Assembly (NCBI GenBank): GCA_037045535.1
Contig: JBAOHI010000071.1
Span: forward strand, 124,001-188,000
DNA from: Competibacter_A sp037045535
Lineage (GTDB): Bacteria > Pseudomonadota > Gammaproteobacteria > Competibacterales > Competibacteraceae
Direction: 5' to 3'
DNA: 64,000 nt
In this document: one piece after another, positions 1 to 8,719 of the stretch
Position numbering within the stretch: position 1 is the stretch's first letter
How the letters are laid out: every line of letters starts with the position of its first letter
Program-made: the position numbers and the translations under genes
Notes under the pieces: generated by a model
What the model was told of the DNA's origin: nothing
What the model saw: only the letters and a program-made list of their open reading frames with translations
Databases searched by the model: none

Positions 1-1
1 G

Positions 2-512
2 CATCACGACGCGACGCTCGGCTTTACCATGGTCCATGCCGGTTTGCCGCCTCAATGGGATTTGCGGCAGGCGCTCCGCTATGCTGCTGAAGTGGAGGCA
101 GCCCTGCGTGGAGTCGACTACAAGAGGTTTCTCGCGCAGATGTTCGGCGATAAGCCGCGCCGCTGGCGGGACGACTTGACTCGGCTATGATCGGTTACGC
201 GTCATCACCAATGCGCTGACCCGTATGCGCTTCTGCACGGTGGATGGGGCCTTGTCTTTTGCCGAAAAGGAAGCGCCCGGTAGTCAAGGGTCGAGTTTGC
301 TACCCTGGTTCGATGTGCCCGATCGTCGCAGCGCCGATCTCAATGTGGTGTTTGGTCATTGGGCGGCACTCGGCTATTATCGCCGGCCGGGCATTTTCGC
401 GCTCGACAGCGGTTGCGTCTGGGGCAACCGGCTAACCGCCATCCAGTTGGACGATCCTATCGTTCCCGCTTGGAGCGTTCCCGCCATCGACTTGGCGTCC
501 GCATCCGCATGA
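2..512 (+). CDS. apaH: Diadenosine tetraphosphatase ApaH, 3' part, frameshifted
   Basis: This is the C-terminal part of the symmetrical Ap4A hydrolase, which splits diadenosine tetraphosphate into two ADP in the cytoplasm. The 5' part lies outside the window. The first frame reads through the metallophosphatase segment HHDATLGFTMVHAGLPPQWD and stops at TGA 188-190. The next part (YDRLRVITNALTRMRF, then FGHWAALGYY and LDSGCVWGNRLTA) continues in the +1 frame from about 186 to 512. Together they match the ordinary ApaH C-terminus. One extra base around 183-185 explains the break. Its stop overlaps the folA start (ATGA), a common apaH-folA arrangement. A sequencing error or a recent mutation are both possible. 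Confidence 0.88.
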
Positions 513-1036
513 CGCCGCGACTAGCGCTGATCGCGGCGCTGGCGCGCAACCGAGTCATCGGCCGCGACAATCACTTGCCTTGGCATTTGCCGGCCGATTT
601 GCGTTTTTTCAAGCAAATGACGATGGGTAAGCCGCTGCTGGTGGGGCGGCGCACCTGGGAATCGATCGGCCGGCCACTGCCGGGTCGTCAAATGATCGTC
701 TTAAGCCGCGATCCTGCTTACCGGGCTTGCGGCTGCACGGTGGTGCATTCGCTGGAAAAGGCGCTGGCAATTGCAGGACCGGTTTCCGAAATCATGGTGA
801 TCGGTGGCGCAGCCCTGTACCAACAAACCCTACCACTGGCTGAACAGCTGTATTTGACATTGGTGGAAGCCGAGGTGCTTGGTGATGCCCGGTTTCCAGT
901 CTGGGATCCGCAAGAATGGCGACTGGCCTGGGAGGAAGCGCATTCGGCCGATGCCGACCATGCCTGGCCGTATCGGTTTCAGAGGTGGGAACGTTCCAGC
1001 ACGTCGGCGTTGGAGCGCCCCCACGCGGACAGATGA
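509..1036 (+). CDS. folA: Dihydrofolate reductase
   Basis: Reduces dihydrofolate to tetrahydrofolate with NADPH, supplying one-carbon carriers for thymidylate and purine synthesis. The 175-residue length is normal. Visible hallmarks are the N-terminal LIAALARNRVIGRDNHLPWHLPADL (active-site Asp in PADL, Trp in LPWHL), the cofactor segment LLVGRRTWESIGRPLPGR, and IMVIGGAALYQ. I chose ATG 509 because it overlaps the apaH stop as ATGA and begins exactly where family homology begins. An upstream in-frame ATG at 359 would only add antisense-like residues from apaH. The two genes are probably co-transcribed and translationally coupled. Confidence 0.96.
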   Translation: MTPRLALIAALARNRVIGRDNHLPWHLPADLRFFKQMTMGKPLLVGRRTWESIGRPLPGRQMIVLSRDPAYRACGCTVVHSLEKALAIAGPVSEIMVIGGAALYQQTLPLAEQLYLTLVEAEVLGDARFPVWDPQEWRLAWEEAHSADADHAWPYRFQRWERSSTSALERPHADR

Positions 1037-1350
1037 TTCAAATACTTTAATCAACTACTTTTTTATCAACAAATTGTAAGAGATTATATTCAGATCGAGA
1101 GTCATCTCAAACGTGACCGTTTTATCCGAAAGATGAGGTTTCAGGTTCGTTTTCAACGGGATAGCCAGCGCGCACATTTGACCCTTTCCTCTCGCCCAGC
1201 GGGAGAATGCGGCGAGCGGATTGGATTACGGCGGAGGGGAGCCTTTGGCATTGCGGCTTCCACCTTCCAACCGGGCTCCCAAGCGAGTCAAGAAAAGAAC
1301 GGTCACACCGGCGGTTTCTCATAGTATTGGCTTTCAGGTGCTCACGCATT
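1037..1350. other. Non-coding stretch between folA and the HDOD gene
   Basis: This 314-base stretch has an AT-rich first third (about 1037-1090) that could hold the promoter for the downstream gene. An open frame in phase with the HDOD gene runs back to ATG 1207, but those extra 48 residues show no domain and precede a better start at 1351. No convincing terminator hairpin was seen. Confidence 0.4.
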
Positions 1351-2964
1351 ATGCATGCTGAACTGGAACGACGATTGGGTTTTTGCGGCAACCTGCCGAG
1401 TTTGCCAGCTGTGGCCCTGAGGATCATCGAACTCGCCAACAACCCGGACGTTGACCTAGACGATCTGGCACAGGTGATCGCGATGGATCCGGCCTTGGTA
1501 ACCAAGCTGTTTCGGGCCGCGAATTCACCGCTGTACGGTTTGCGCCGCAAGGCGACCAACCTGCGGCAGGCCTTGAATCTGCTGGGGTTGCAGGGCACTT
1601 TAACTCTGGCGCTCGGCTTTTCTCTTATCGCCAGCTCGGACAGCACAAGCGGCGCTCCGCTGAACACGGAACAATTCTGGCGGCGCTCGCTGTTGGCGGC
1701 GACCGCCTGCCGGGTTTTGGGCCAGCGGCTGGCGCTGAAAAATCTGGAAGAACTGTTCCTGGCGGGACTACTGCACGGAATCGGCATCCTGGCACTCGCG
1801 ATCATGATGCCTGACCAGTACGCCGTTTTGCTGGATGAGGCCGGCGATCATCAGCCAGATGGAACGACCGCACTGGATTGCGAGCGGCTGGCTACACTGG
1901 AGCGAGATCGGCTGGAAGTGGACCATGCCGAAGTCGGCGCTTGGTTACTCCACCGTTGGGGGTTGCCAGACTATCTGTGTCAAGCGGTATCGGGCAGTCT
2001 CGACCCGGATAACTCGGCGGTTGCGGAACCTTATCGTAAGCTGGTCGAGTGCGTGGCGCTATCGATCCACCTCGCCGACATCTGGGTTCGTCCTGGCTAT
2101 TGGCAACACTCACCGCAAATAGGGGAACTGGCCCAACACTGGTTTAATCTTACGGCGGACGATTATGTCGAGATCATGAAAGCCGTGGGCGAGAAATTTC
2201 CCGAAATCGCCGATTTATTTCACATCAAGATGCTTGATCCCGCCGAGGTCACGGGCATCCTCGATCAGGCTCGGGAGATCCTGACGATCCACAACGTGCG
2301 CAACATTCCTCTCACGCTAGGCAGGCGCCCGAGCAAGGATGCCGCAGCGCGATTCGCCCTCGACGCGCCGCCAAGTTCGCTGCCGGTCACCGCGACCGGC
2401 CCCGCCAAGAGTGCCACTCCGCATGCAACGCCTGCACTCCGACGGCAGGACAAGTATGCGTTCGACGCGCTGACCGGGCTGTTCAACCGCCAACAAATGG
2501 AAGAAATCCTATGCCGGAAACTGGCAAGCGCCAAAAGCCAGCATTGGCCTTTAAGTGTGGCGTTGCTGGCTTGCGATGACTGGAGCCGGATCAGCGAAAC
2601 GTATAAGCGAACTGTTGGTGACCAAGTGCTGATTGCGCTGGGGCAGTTGTTCGGAAATAACATCCGGCGTGATGATGTGGTTGCACGCTACAGTAACGAG
2701 ACGTTCGCACTTTTGCTACCGGCCAGCGGAATCGAATCAACCCGCCGCCTGTTGGAGCGGCTGCAAAAACTGATCCGCCAATGGAAACCCATACTGGAAG
2801 GAGAAAGAAGTTTCCAGGTAAGCGTTTCGGTTGGGTTGGCCACTTATCCTGATGCCGGTTTGACGAGCGATACATCTGTCGAGGAGCTGCTGCAGGCCGC
2901 CGAGGGCGCGCTTCGCGCCGCCCAACAGGCTGGCGGGGATCGATTGGCCGTCTGTAACGAATAG
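1351..2964 (+). CDS. HDOD signalling protein with a degenerate GGDEF domain
   Basis: A predicted cytoplasmic signalling protein of 537 residues. Residues about 14-210 are an HDOD domain (LPSLPAVALRIIELANNPDVDL, then MDPALVTKLFRAANSPLYG and LLHGIGILAL), a metal-less relative of HD phosphohydrolases found in bacterial regulators. A linker rich in Ala/Pro follows. Residues about 370-537 are a GGDEF fold that starts at DALTGLFNRQQ. The signature loop at residues 448-452 reads SNETF instead of GG[DE]EF, so diguanylate cyclase activity is unlikely and the domain may bind a ligand or partner. ATG 1351 starts right before the domain with a weak CAGG-type site upstream. It sits tail to tail with the GGDEF-EAL gene. 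Confidence 0.85.
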   Translation: MHAELERRLGFCGNLPSLPAVALRIIELANNPDVDLDDLAQVIAMDPALVTKLFRAANSPLYGLRRKATNLRQALNLLGLQGTLTLALGFSLIASSDSTSGAPLNTEQFWRRSLLAATACRVLGQRLALKNLEELFLAGLLHGIGILALAIMMPDQYAVLLDEAGDHQPDGTTALDCERLATLERDRLEVDHAEVGAWLLHRWGLPDYLCQAVSGSLDPDNSAVAEPYRKLVECVALSIHLADIWVRPGYWQHSPQIGELAQHWFNLTADDYVEIMKAVGEKFPEIADLFHIKMLDPAEVTGILDQAREILTIHNVRNIPLTLGRRPSKDAAARFALDAPPSSLPVTATGPAKSATPHATPALRRQDKYAFDALTGLFNRQQMEEILCRKLASAKSQHWPLSVALLACDDWSRISETYKRTVGDQVLIALGQLFGNNIRRDDVVARYSNETFALLLPASGIESTRRLLERLQKLIRQWKPILEGERSFQVSVSVGLATYPDAGLTSDTSVEELLQAAEGALRAAQQAGGDRLAVCNE

Positions 2965-2975
2965 GGCAAGCGCTC

Positions 2976-5906
2976 TCAGAATGGTCGTGGCTGTTGGGCT
3001 AGAAATTCGGCGCAGCGATCAGCCGGTAGCGGACGGCTAAAGTAATAGCCTTGGGCTGCGTCGCAGCCTTGCTCGCGGAGAAAACCGAATTGGTCGATCG
3101 TTTCGACTCCCTCGGCGATCACGGTCAGGCGTAGGCTCTTGCCCATTTGGATGATCGCGGTGGCGATAGCCGCGTCGTCGGGATCGGCCGGGATATCCCG
3201 CACGAAGGACTGGTCGATCTTGAGCCGGTTGACAGGAAATCGTTTGAGATAGCTCAGGCTAGAATAGCCGATTCCGAAATCATCCACGGCGAACTGCACG
3301 CCGCGCTCTCGTAGCCGGCGCATAATGGGGACCATCTTGTCGGTATCGCGCATCAGCAGGCTCTCGGTGATTTCCAGTTCCAGCAGGTGCGGCGCTAATC
3401 GGCTGTTTTCCAGGGTAGTGATGACCTGTTGCTCAATGTGCGGTTGCAGCCATTGCTGAGCGGATAAATTGACAGCGATCGGCACCGGCGGCAGACCGGC
3501 GTCCTGCCAGCGGCGGCTTTGTGCGCAGGCAGTCTGCAACGTCCACTCGCCGATGGCGCCGATCAGACCGGTTTCCTCGGCGACCGGAATGAACTTGATC
3601 GGTGAAACCAGTCCTCTCAAAGGATGTTGCCAGCGAATCAGGGCTTCGAGGCCCATGATCTGGCCGGTGGCGATCTCGATTTGCGGCTGGTAATGGAGCA
3701 CGAATTCCTCCCGTTCCAGCGCTTGCCGCAACTCGTTGCTCAGTACGAAAAGTTCCGACACCCGAACGTTGAGTTCGGAGGTAAAAAAAACGTAATCGGC
3801 ACGGCCAGCTACCTTGGCATGATACATGGCGCTGTCGGCGAAACGGACCAGCGTCATCGGATCCTGGCTATCCATCGGATAGACGCTGATGCCGATGCTG
3901 GCATTGACGTGAATGACGTGATCATCCAGGTGAATCGGCGCGCGCAGCGTTTTTAGCAGATGTTCCGCCACTCGGCCGGCGGCGGCAGGCTCGGCGATAT
4001 CCGGCAATACCAGAATGAATTCGTCACCCCCTTGGCGGGCCAGGGTATCTTCTTGCCGAATGGACTGTCGCAGTCGATCGGTGACCGCGCGCAGTAGCCG
4101 ATCGCCGACGTCGTGGCCGAGCGAATCGTTGACGGTCTTGAAGTGGTCGAGATCCAGGAACAAGATACCGACGCAACGCTGTTTACGCCGAGCGCTGTGA
4201 ATGGCCTGAGTGAGGCGGTCCAGTAGCAAAGTGCGGTTGGGCAATCCGGTGAGCGGATCGTGCGTGGCAAGATGGCGAATGTGTTGGGCAGCGACTTGGC
4301 GCTGGGCTTCGCGCTCGAACAAATCCAGCGCGAAAGAGATTTCACCAGCTAAGCTGGTGAGCAAATTGGTGATGTCTTCCTCGAAAAAATCCCGTTCCGC
4401 CGCGTAGGTGCTTAGGCAACCGACCACCGTGTTGTTTCGACGCAGCGGAAAAGCGGCTGCCGCGCCGATGCCCGATTCCTGAGCCCATTCGTACCATGGC
4501 TGGTTGTTGATGTCGCCAAGGAAGTCGTTGCTGACGACCGGATGCCCCATGCGAAATCCTATGCCGCAGGGCCCCCAACCTTCCGGCAGGCTAAGGTCGA
4601 TGGAAAGAAGCGGCAGGGTCGGCGGGCTCGGATGATCGAGCGTCGCGCTGGCGTGCGCGGCGGATTCTAACCAGCCGCTCGCAGGATCGACGAAATTGAT
4701 GGAAACCAGTACGACCTGTTCGAGTTCGGCCACGATCTGGCAAATTTGCTGGAACAAGTCCTGGGGTTTGGTATGGCGTATGATCGCGGCGCTGGTTCGG
4801 CTCAACGCGGCGTATAGATCGCTCAGACGGACGACTTTTCGCTCCACGATCTTTTGTGGCGTCATGTCGCGGATGGCGGCGACCGTGATGGTGTGGCCCT
4901 TGTAGCTAAAATGCCGGACCCAGATGTCCACCGGGAAAACCGTCCCATTCTTGCGGCGGTGCGATCGATCGGTCAGTCGCCGTGACTCGGTACGCGGCAA
5001 TTCGGCGTCAATTGTGGGTGAAGCGGCCAAATCGATATCCTTCAATGCCAGTAATTCTTTCCGAGAATAGCCATAGAGCTTACAGGCGGCTGGATTGACG
5101 GTCAGAATCCGCCCATCACGATTGTCGATCAGAAATAAGGCATCGCCGATGGTCGCGAACACATTGCGGTATTTCAATTCGCTAGCATGCAGCGCGGCTT
5201 CGATCCTTTTGCGATGCGTGATATCTTCCTTGATAGCGACAAAGTGAGTAATGGTGCCTGCTTCGTCGCGAAGAGGCGCGATGGAGGTCGATTCCCAAAA
5301 CAGTGTGCCATCCTTGCGGCGGTTGTGAAGTTCGCCGCGCCATTCGCCGCCGGCGGTGATGGTTCGCCACAGATGTTCGTAGTGTTCCCGTGGTGTTCGG
5401 CCGGACCTGAGAATGCGGGGATTGGCACCGATCACCTCGGCTTCGGTATAACCGGTGACTTGGACAAATTTGGGATTGACGTACTCAATGGTGCCTTTTT
5501 GATCGGTGATCATTACCAGGTTGGCGCTTTGTTCGATGGCGCTCGAAAAAAGCCGCAACTGCCGTTCGGTTTGTCGCCGTTCCCGGATCTCGACGTTCAG
5601 ATATTGCCGTTGCTGGTAAAAATCATCAATCAACCGGGCTAGCTCGCCGAACTCGGTTGGTTCGCTGGCTAGTGAGTCGAGGATGCGTGGATCCTGTTCG
5701 TGCAATCCCCGCGAAATCAGGTGCAGCGGTCTGCTCACTGAATGGAACAGACCAGCGAACAATATGATCGCGATCAGCAGGCCGATGGCCAAAAGCCTTT
5801 GGAGTCCAACATCTTCCGAGCTGGCGATTCCCGCAGCGAAGAGGATGGCGGTCAGAATCGGCAATCCGAGAATGCCGAACTGGATTCTCCTGATGGGTTG
5901 CTTCAT
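2976..5906 (-). CDS. Membrane PAS-PAS-GAF-GGDEF-EAL protein
   Basis: A 976-residue inner-membrane protein that should make and/or break cyclic di-GMP. Two transmembrane segments lie within residues about 9-54, followed by a short HAMP-like linker. PAS1 (about 115-215, VNPKFVQVTGYTEAEVIG) and PAS2 (about 240-355) come next, then a GAF domain (about 375-525). The GGDEF domain has an intact GGDEF at about 626-630 and an RQED inhibitory I-site five residues before it. The EAL domain has EAL at about 753, DDFGIGYSSLSYLKRFPV and IAEGVET, so it looks catalytically complete. The start is ATG 5906, which overlaps the upstream rarD stop as ATGA. The 15 extra codons upstream lie inside rarD. Confidence 0.92.
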   Translation of the reverse strand: MKQPIRRIQFGILGLPILTAILFAAGIASSEDVGLQRLLAIGLLIAIILFAGLFHSVSRPLHLISRGLHEQDPRILDSLASEPTEFGELARLIDDFYQQRQYLNVEIRERRQTERQLRLFSSAIEQSANLVMITDQKGTIEYVNPKFVQVTGYTEAEVIGANPRILRSGRTPREHYEHLWRTITAGGEWRGELHNRRKDGTLFWESTSIAPLRDEAGTITHFVAIKEDITHRKRIEAALHASELKYRNVFATIGDALFLIDNRDGRILTVNPAACKLYGYSRKELLALKDIDLAASPTIDAELPRTESRRLTDRSHRRKNGTVFPVDIWVRHFSYKGHTITVAAIRDMTPQKIVERKVVRLSDLYAALSRTSAAIIRHTKPQDLFQQICQIVAELEQVVLVSINFVDPASGWLESAAHASATLDHPSPPTLPLLSIDLSLPEGWGPCGIGFRMGHPVVSNDFLGDINNQPWYEWAQESGIGAAAAFPLRRNNTVVGCLSTYAAERDFFEEDITNLLTSLAGEISFALDLFEREAQRQVAAQHIRHLATHDPLTGLPNRTLLLDRLTQAIHSARRKQRCVGILFLDLDHFKTVNDSLGHDVGDRLLRAVTDRLRQSIRQEDTLARQGGDEFILVLPDIAEPAAAGRVAEHLLKTLRAPIHLDDHVIHVNASIGISVYPMDSQDPMTLVRFADSAMYHAKVAGRADYVFFTSELNVRVSELFVLSNELRQALEREEFVLHYQPQIEIATGQIMGLEALIRWQHPLRGLVSPIKFIPVAEETGLIGAIGEWTLQTACAQSRRWQDAGLPPVPIAVNLSAQQWLQPHIEQQVITTLENSRLAPHLLELEITESLLMRDTDKMVPIMRRLRERGVQFAVDDFGIGYSSLSYLKRFPVNRLKIDQSFVRDIPADPDDAAIATAIIQMGKSLRLTVIAEGVETIDQFGFLREQGCDAAQGYYFSRPLPADRCAEFLAQQPRPF

Positions 5907-6859
5907 GGCGGTGTCCGTTGGCTCCGCACCGGAAAAGCCGTACCGACCCAAACCCCGCGCCGGCGTTGGTGAAGCCAGACATCAGCGGTGTAAAGTGCCA
6001 AGGCCAGCCAGATGCAGCCGAAGGCTGCCAGATGAATGGCTGTAAAGTCCTCACGGTAAACGACCACAGCCAACAGGAATTGTAAGGTCGGAGTGAGATA
6101 CTGGATCAAGCCGACCGTGGACAGGGGCAGCCTGCGGCTAGCTTCCAGAAACATCAGCAGCGGGATGACGGTGATCAGGCCAGCCGCCACCAGCAGCAGA
6201 TCGGTTGTTTCATCTCGCGTACCGAACGCACCGCTGCCCTGTGCCGCGAGCGCGAGCAGGAATAACAAGGCGACGGGGGCCATCAACCCGGTCTCCACGC
6301 ACAAGCCTAACATGGCGGCATGTCCATCCTTTTTGCGCAACAACCCATAACTACCAAAGCTTAATGCCAAAGCCAAGGAAATCCAGGGAAAAACACCATG
6401 GCCCATGAGGAGAATCAGCACACCGACCGCTGCGATGGCGACCGCGCTCCACCGATATGGATTCAATCGCTCACGCAGAAACAGCACGCCTAGAACCACG
6501 TTCACCAGTGGGTTAATGTAATAACCGAGGCTAGCCTCTAGAATTCGGTTGTTTTGCACCGCCCAGATGTAAAGCAGCCAATTGACCGAAATCAGCAGGG
6601 TAGTACCCAGGTAAAACCGAAGACGGCGCGGGTCACGGATCGCGGTCAGAAGTGCTTGCCCCTGGCCTTGCCACAGGATCAGCGCCAGCAACACCGCCAC
6701 GGACCAGACAATGCGATGCGCCAAGACTTCGAGGGCGGAGACTTGATGCAGGATCTTGAAGTAGATCGGGAACAATCCCCAAATGCTGAAACAGCCCAGC
6801 GCGTTCAGGACGCCTACGAACGCCGTTCGGTCGAAAGCCGATCTTGACGAAAGCGGCAT
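5903..6859 (-). CDS. rarD: RarD-type EamA permease
   Basis: An integral inner-membrane protein of 318 residues with about ten hydrophobic segments, arranged as two EamA (drug/metabolite transporter) halves. The RarD signature is clear in FSIWGLFPIYFKILHQVSALEVLAHRIVWS near the N-terminus, SVNWLLYIWAVQNNRILEASLGYYINPL in the middle, and TVGLIQYLTPTLQFLLAV near the end. The transported substrate is not established for the family (chloramphenicol-sensitive protein RarD). ATG 6859 was chosen because the longer frame would overlap the preceding gene by about 40 bases and adds a non-family Pro/Arg-rich leader. The stop overlaps the start of the GGDEF-EAL gene. Confidence 0.88.
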   Translation of the reverse strand: MPLSSRSAFDRTAFVGVLNALGCFSIWGLFPIYFKILHQVSALEVLAHRIVWSVAVLLALILWQGQGQALLTAIRDPRRLRFYLGTTLLISVNWLLYIWAVQNNRILEASLGYYINPLVNVVLGVLFLRERLNPYRWSAVAIAAVGVLILLMGHGVFPWISLALALSFGSYGLLRKKDGHAAMLGLCVETGLMAPVALLFLLALAAQGSGAFGTRDETTDLLLVAAGLITVIPLLMFLEASRRLPLSTVGLIQYLTPTLQFLLAVVVYREDFTAIHLAAFGCIWLALALYTADVWLHQRRRGVWVGTAFPVRSQRTPP

Positions 6860-6884
6860 GGGCCGACGGGGCAACGGCCGCCGT

Positions 6885-7469
6885 TCAGGCGGACAGCATT
6901 GCGAAGGTCCGCCAGCCGGCAACGGCCGCCAGCGTCAAAAACAACCCACCGCTGATTCGATGCAAAATGCGGAGCGGCAGGCGGCGCAGCACGGTTTGTC
7001 CAGCCCATACTCCCAACGCTGAGGTTAACGACAGAGCCAGCGTTCCGCCTATCCACACTGGTAGGGCAGCATGTGTGCCGGCTAATCCGGCCACTGCCAA
7101 CTGAGTTTTATCTCCCAATTCCGCCATAAAAATCAGCACGAAGGTCGATAGAAATACGCTCCGGCCACTGCGCTCGCGGACATCGACCGTTTCCTCGCCG
7201 GCTTCCCGCAGTGCGCGCAGGCCGAAAACCGCGAATAATATCGCCACGACAGCGGCCACCAGCCATTCTGGGAGCCAAGCGGCGGTGGCGGCACCAAACA
7301 ATACTGCCAGTAGATTCAACCCGATAAAGGCGACAATCGCACCAAGTAAAACTGGCAGGGGCGGGTGGCGGGCGGCGAGTGTCATGCAGACAAGCTGGGT
7401 CTTATCGCCGAGTTCGGCTAACGCCACCACCCCTAATGTCGTGGCGGCGGTCGCGAAAAAATTGCTCAT
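6885..7469 (-). CDS. GDT1/UPF0016 family manganese exporter
   Basis: A polytopic membrane protein of 194 residues. It carries the family's two E-x-G-D-K-T motifs (AELGDKTQLVCMTLAAR near residue 20, MAELGDKTQLAVAGLAG near 120), one per inverted three-helix half. Relatives (yeast Gdt1, bacterial MneA/PA2000-type proteins) export Mn2+ or exchange cations. ATG 7469 lies in the second copy of a 17-bp tandem duplication. The first copy supplies another ATG (7486) that opens only a six-codon frame whose TGA overlaps 7469. The longer reading to 7538 adds a leader without membrane character. The gene lies 25 bases upstream of rarD. Confidence 0.85.
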   Translation of the reverse strand: MSNFFATAATTLGVVALAELGDKTQLVCMTLAARHPPLPVLLGAIVAFIGLNLLAVLFGAATAAWLPEWLVAAVVAILFAVFGLRALREAGEETVDVRERSGRSVFLSTFVLIFMAELGDKTQLAVAGLAGTHAALPVWIGGTLALSLTSALGVWAGQTVLRRLPLRILHRISGGLFLTLAAVAGWRTFAMLSA

Positions 7470-7490
7470 GACGAAAAATTGCTCATGACG
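7457..7490. repeat. Perfect 17-bp tandem duplication over a start codon
   Basis: The unit AAAAATTGCTCATGACG occurs at 7457-7473 and again at 7474-7490. On the minus strand each unit supplies an ATG. The upstream one (7486-7484) opens a six-codon frame (MSNFSS) ending in TGA 7468-7466, which overlaps the downstream start codon (7469-7467) of the GDT1-like gene. Confidence 0.9.
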
Positions 7491-7534
7491 AAAGTTTTGT
7501 TGGGCAACAAGCCGGCAAATGACGGAGCGGACGG

Positions 7535-8710
7535 TCACCCCGTTGTCAATACGGCTAGCACCTGCCGGGGTTCTAGTTTACCCTTGAAGAAGATGACTGG
7601 GCCGGGAATATCGCGAAAATCATCCGTGCCCGCGTTCAACCGCTCCGAGACCGCGACGATCAGATCTGGCATCGCAGCACGACGGAGCTTTTCCAGCTTA
7701 CGACGTAAATAGTCAGGATGCCAGAAACCCATGATCTCGATGTGCGCCAATCGGCCATCAGGATGGCGCAGGGCGAAATCCGGGACGAATACCGTACCTT
7801 TCAAATCGACGATTTCGACCTCCCGCTCCAATGTCCACGGCGTACCCAGCTTGTCCCAGCGACGCGCGAAGGTTTCCTCCAATAAGCTGTCGTAAGCCGG
7901 TGGCGTAGCGCCTAGCGGTTTGAGTGGCGATTGTGAGTCGAGCTGGTAACTCAGCTCAGCTCCATCCCGTTGTAACACCGCTTCCATTTCCCAGCGACTG
8001 ACCCGCAGCAGCGCCGGTAGGAACATTGCCATTTGCAAGCCATACTTGCGGGTCTGCTTGAACAGGCTGGCGGGACCGTCCACGTAAATCTGATAGCCGT
8101 CATCGAGATTGCCCTCGACGGCGTACATCAGGCCATGGAACTTGAGATGCTGAAACAGCCGCCGATATTCGCCCGGCACGTTGCGGTGGGCGGTGAGGCG
8201 CAGATAGAGCGCCGAATACAGCAATCCCTGGGCCTGGGCGAGATTGTAGCGGTCCACTAGCCGGTCAGGCGTGAAATCGGGCAGCGCGGTCAGCAGATGG
8301 TTTTCTGGTAAGTCGGCGTAGAGCGATTCCCGCAGTGTTTCCGCCTCCAGCCGGTAGCGCGGCGCGACGGCTTCCAATACCGCCCGCGCTTGGCTTTCAC
8401 CGTAACCGCCGCGCGCCGCCGCCAGCGCGAACACTTCATGCCGCAACGCTTCCGGTTCCAAGTCTCCGGTCGCCAGGGTAAATTCGGCAGCGTTTAGGGC
8501 CAGATGGGCGAAGCCGCGCACGATCCGGTAATCCGGCGAATCACCCTCCAGCGCCCGCAAGGCTGCCTGCAACTCGCCGCGTGGGCGATGCTGGTGCTCG
8601 TGGATAAGATTTAGAACCCGTTCGGCCCAAACGTGTTGCTCCCGTCGCAGAAACCGAGGACAGATCTGGGCGCCGCGCTTGAAGGAAAACAGCAGTTCGG
8701 AGGGAAGCAT
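7535..8710 (-). CDS. DUF790 nuclease, Bax1-like partner of XPB
   Basis: A 391-residue protein of the DUF790 family, whose characterised archaeal member Bax1 is an endonuclease that binds the XPB helicase. It opens with MLPSELLFSFKRGAQICPRFL, the typical family start. The C-terminal third holds a restriction-endonuclease-like core: VPDFALRHPDGRLAHIEIMGFW, with Asp in VPDF and Glu in HIEIMG in the positions expected for metal binding. It starts nine bases after the stop of the XPB-like helicase gene, so the two are surely co-transcribed. Role in repair is inferred from the pairing. The catalytic assignment is by pattern only. Confidence 0.85.
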   Translation of the reverse strand: MLPSELLFSFKRGAQICPRFLRREQHVWAERVLNLIHEHQHRPRGELQAALRALEGDSPDYRIVRGFAHLALNAAEFTLATGDLEPEALRHEVFALAAARGGYGESQARAVLEAVAPRYRLEAETLRESLYADLPENHLLTALPDFTPDRLVDRYNLAQAQGLLYSALYLRLTAHRNVPGEYRRLFQHLKFHGLMYAVEGNLDDGYQIYVDGPASLFKQTRKYGLQMAMFLPALLRVSRWEMEAVLQRDGAELSYQLDSQSPLKPLGATPPAYDSLLEETFARRWDKLGTPWTLEREVEIVDLKGTVFVPDFALRHPDGRLAHIEIMGFWHPDYLRRKLEKLRRAAMPDLIVAVSERLNAGTDDFRDIPGPVIFFKGKLEPRQVLAVLTTG

Positions 8711-8719
8711 GGGGTCGGG

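Noticed and set aside
1122..1805. A 227-codon minus-strand frame at the start of the HDOD gene
   Set aside because: It is antisense to the HDOD domain and Ser/Arg-rich, as expected for a shadow frame.
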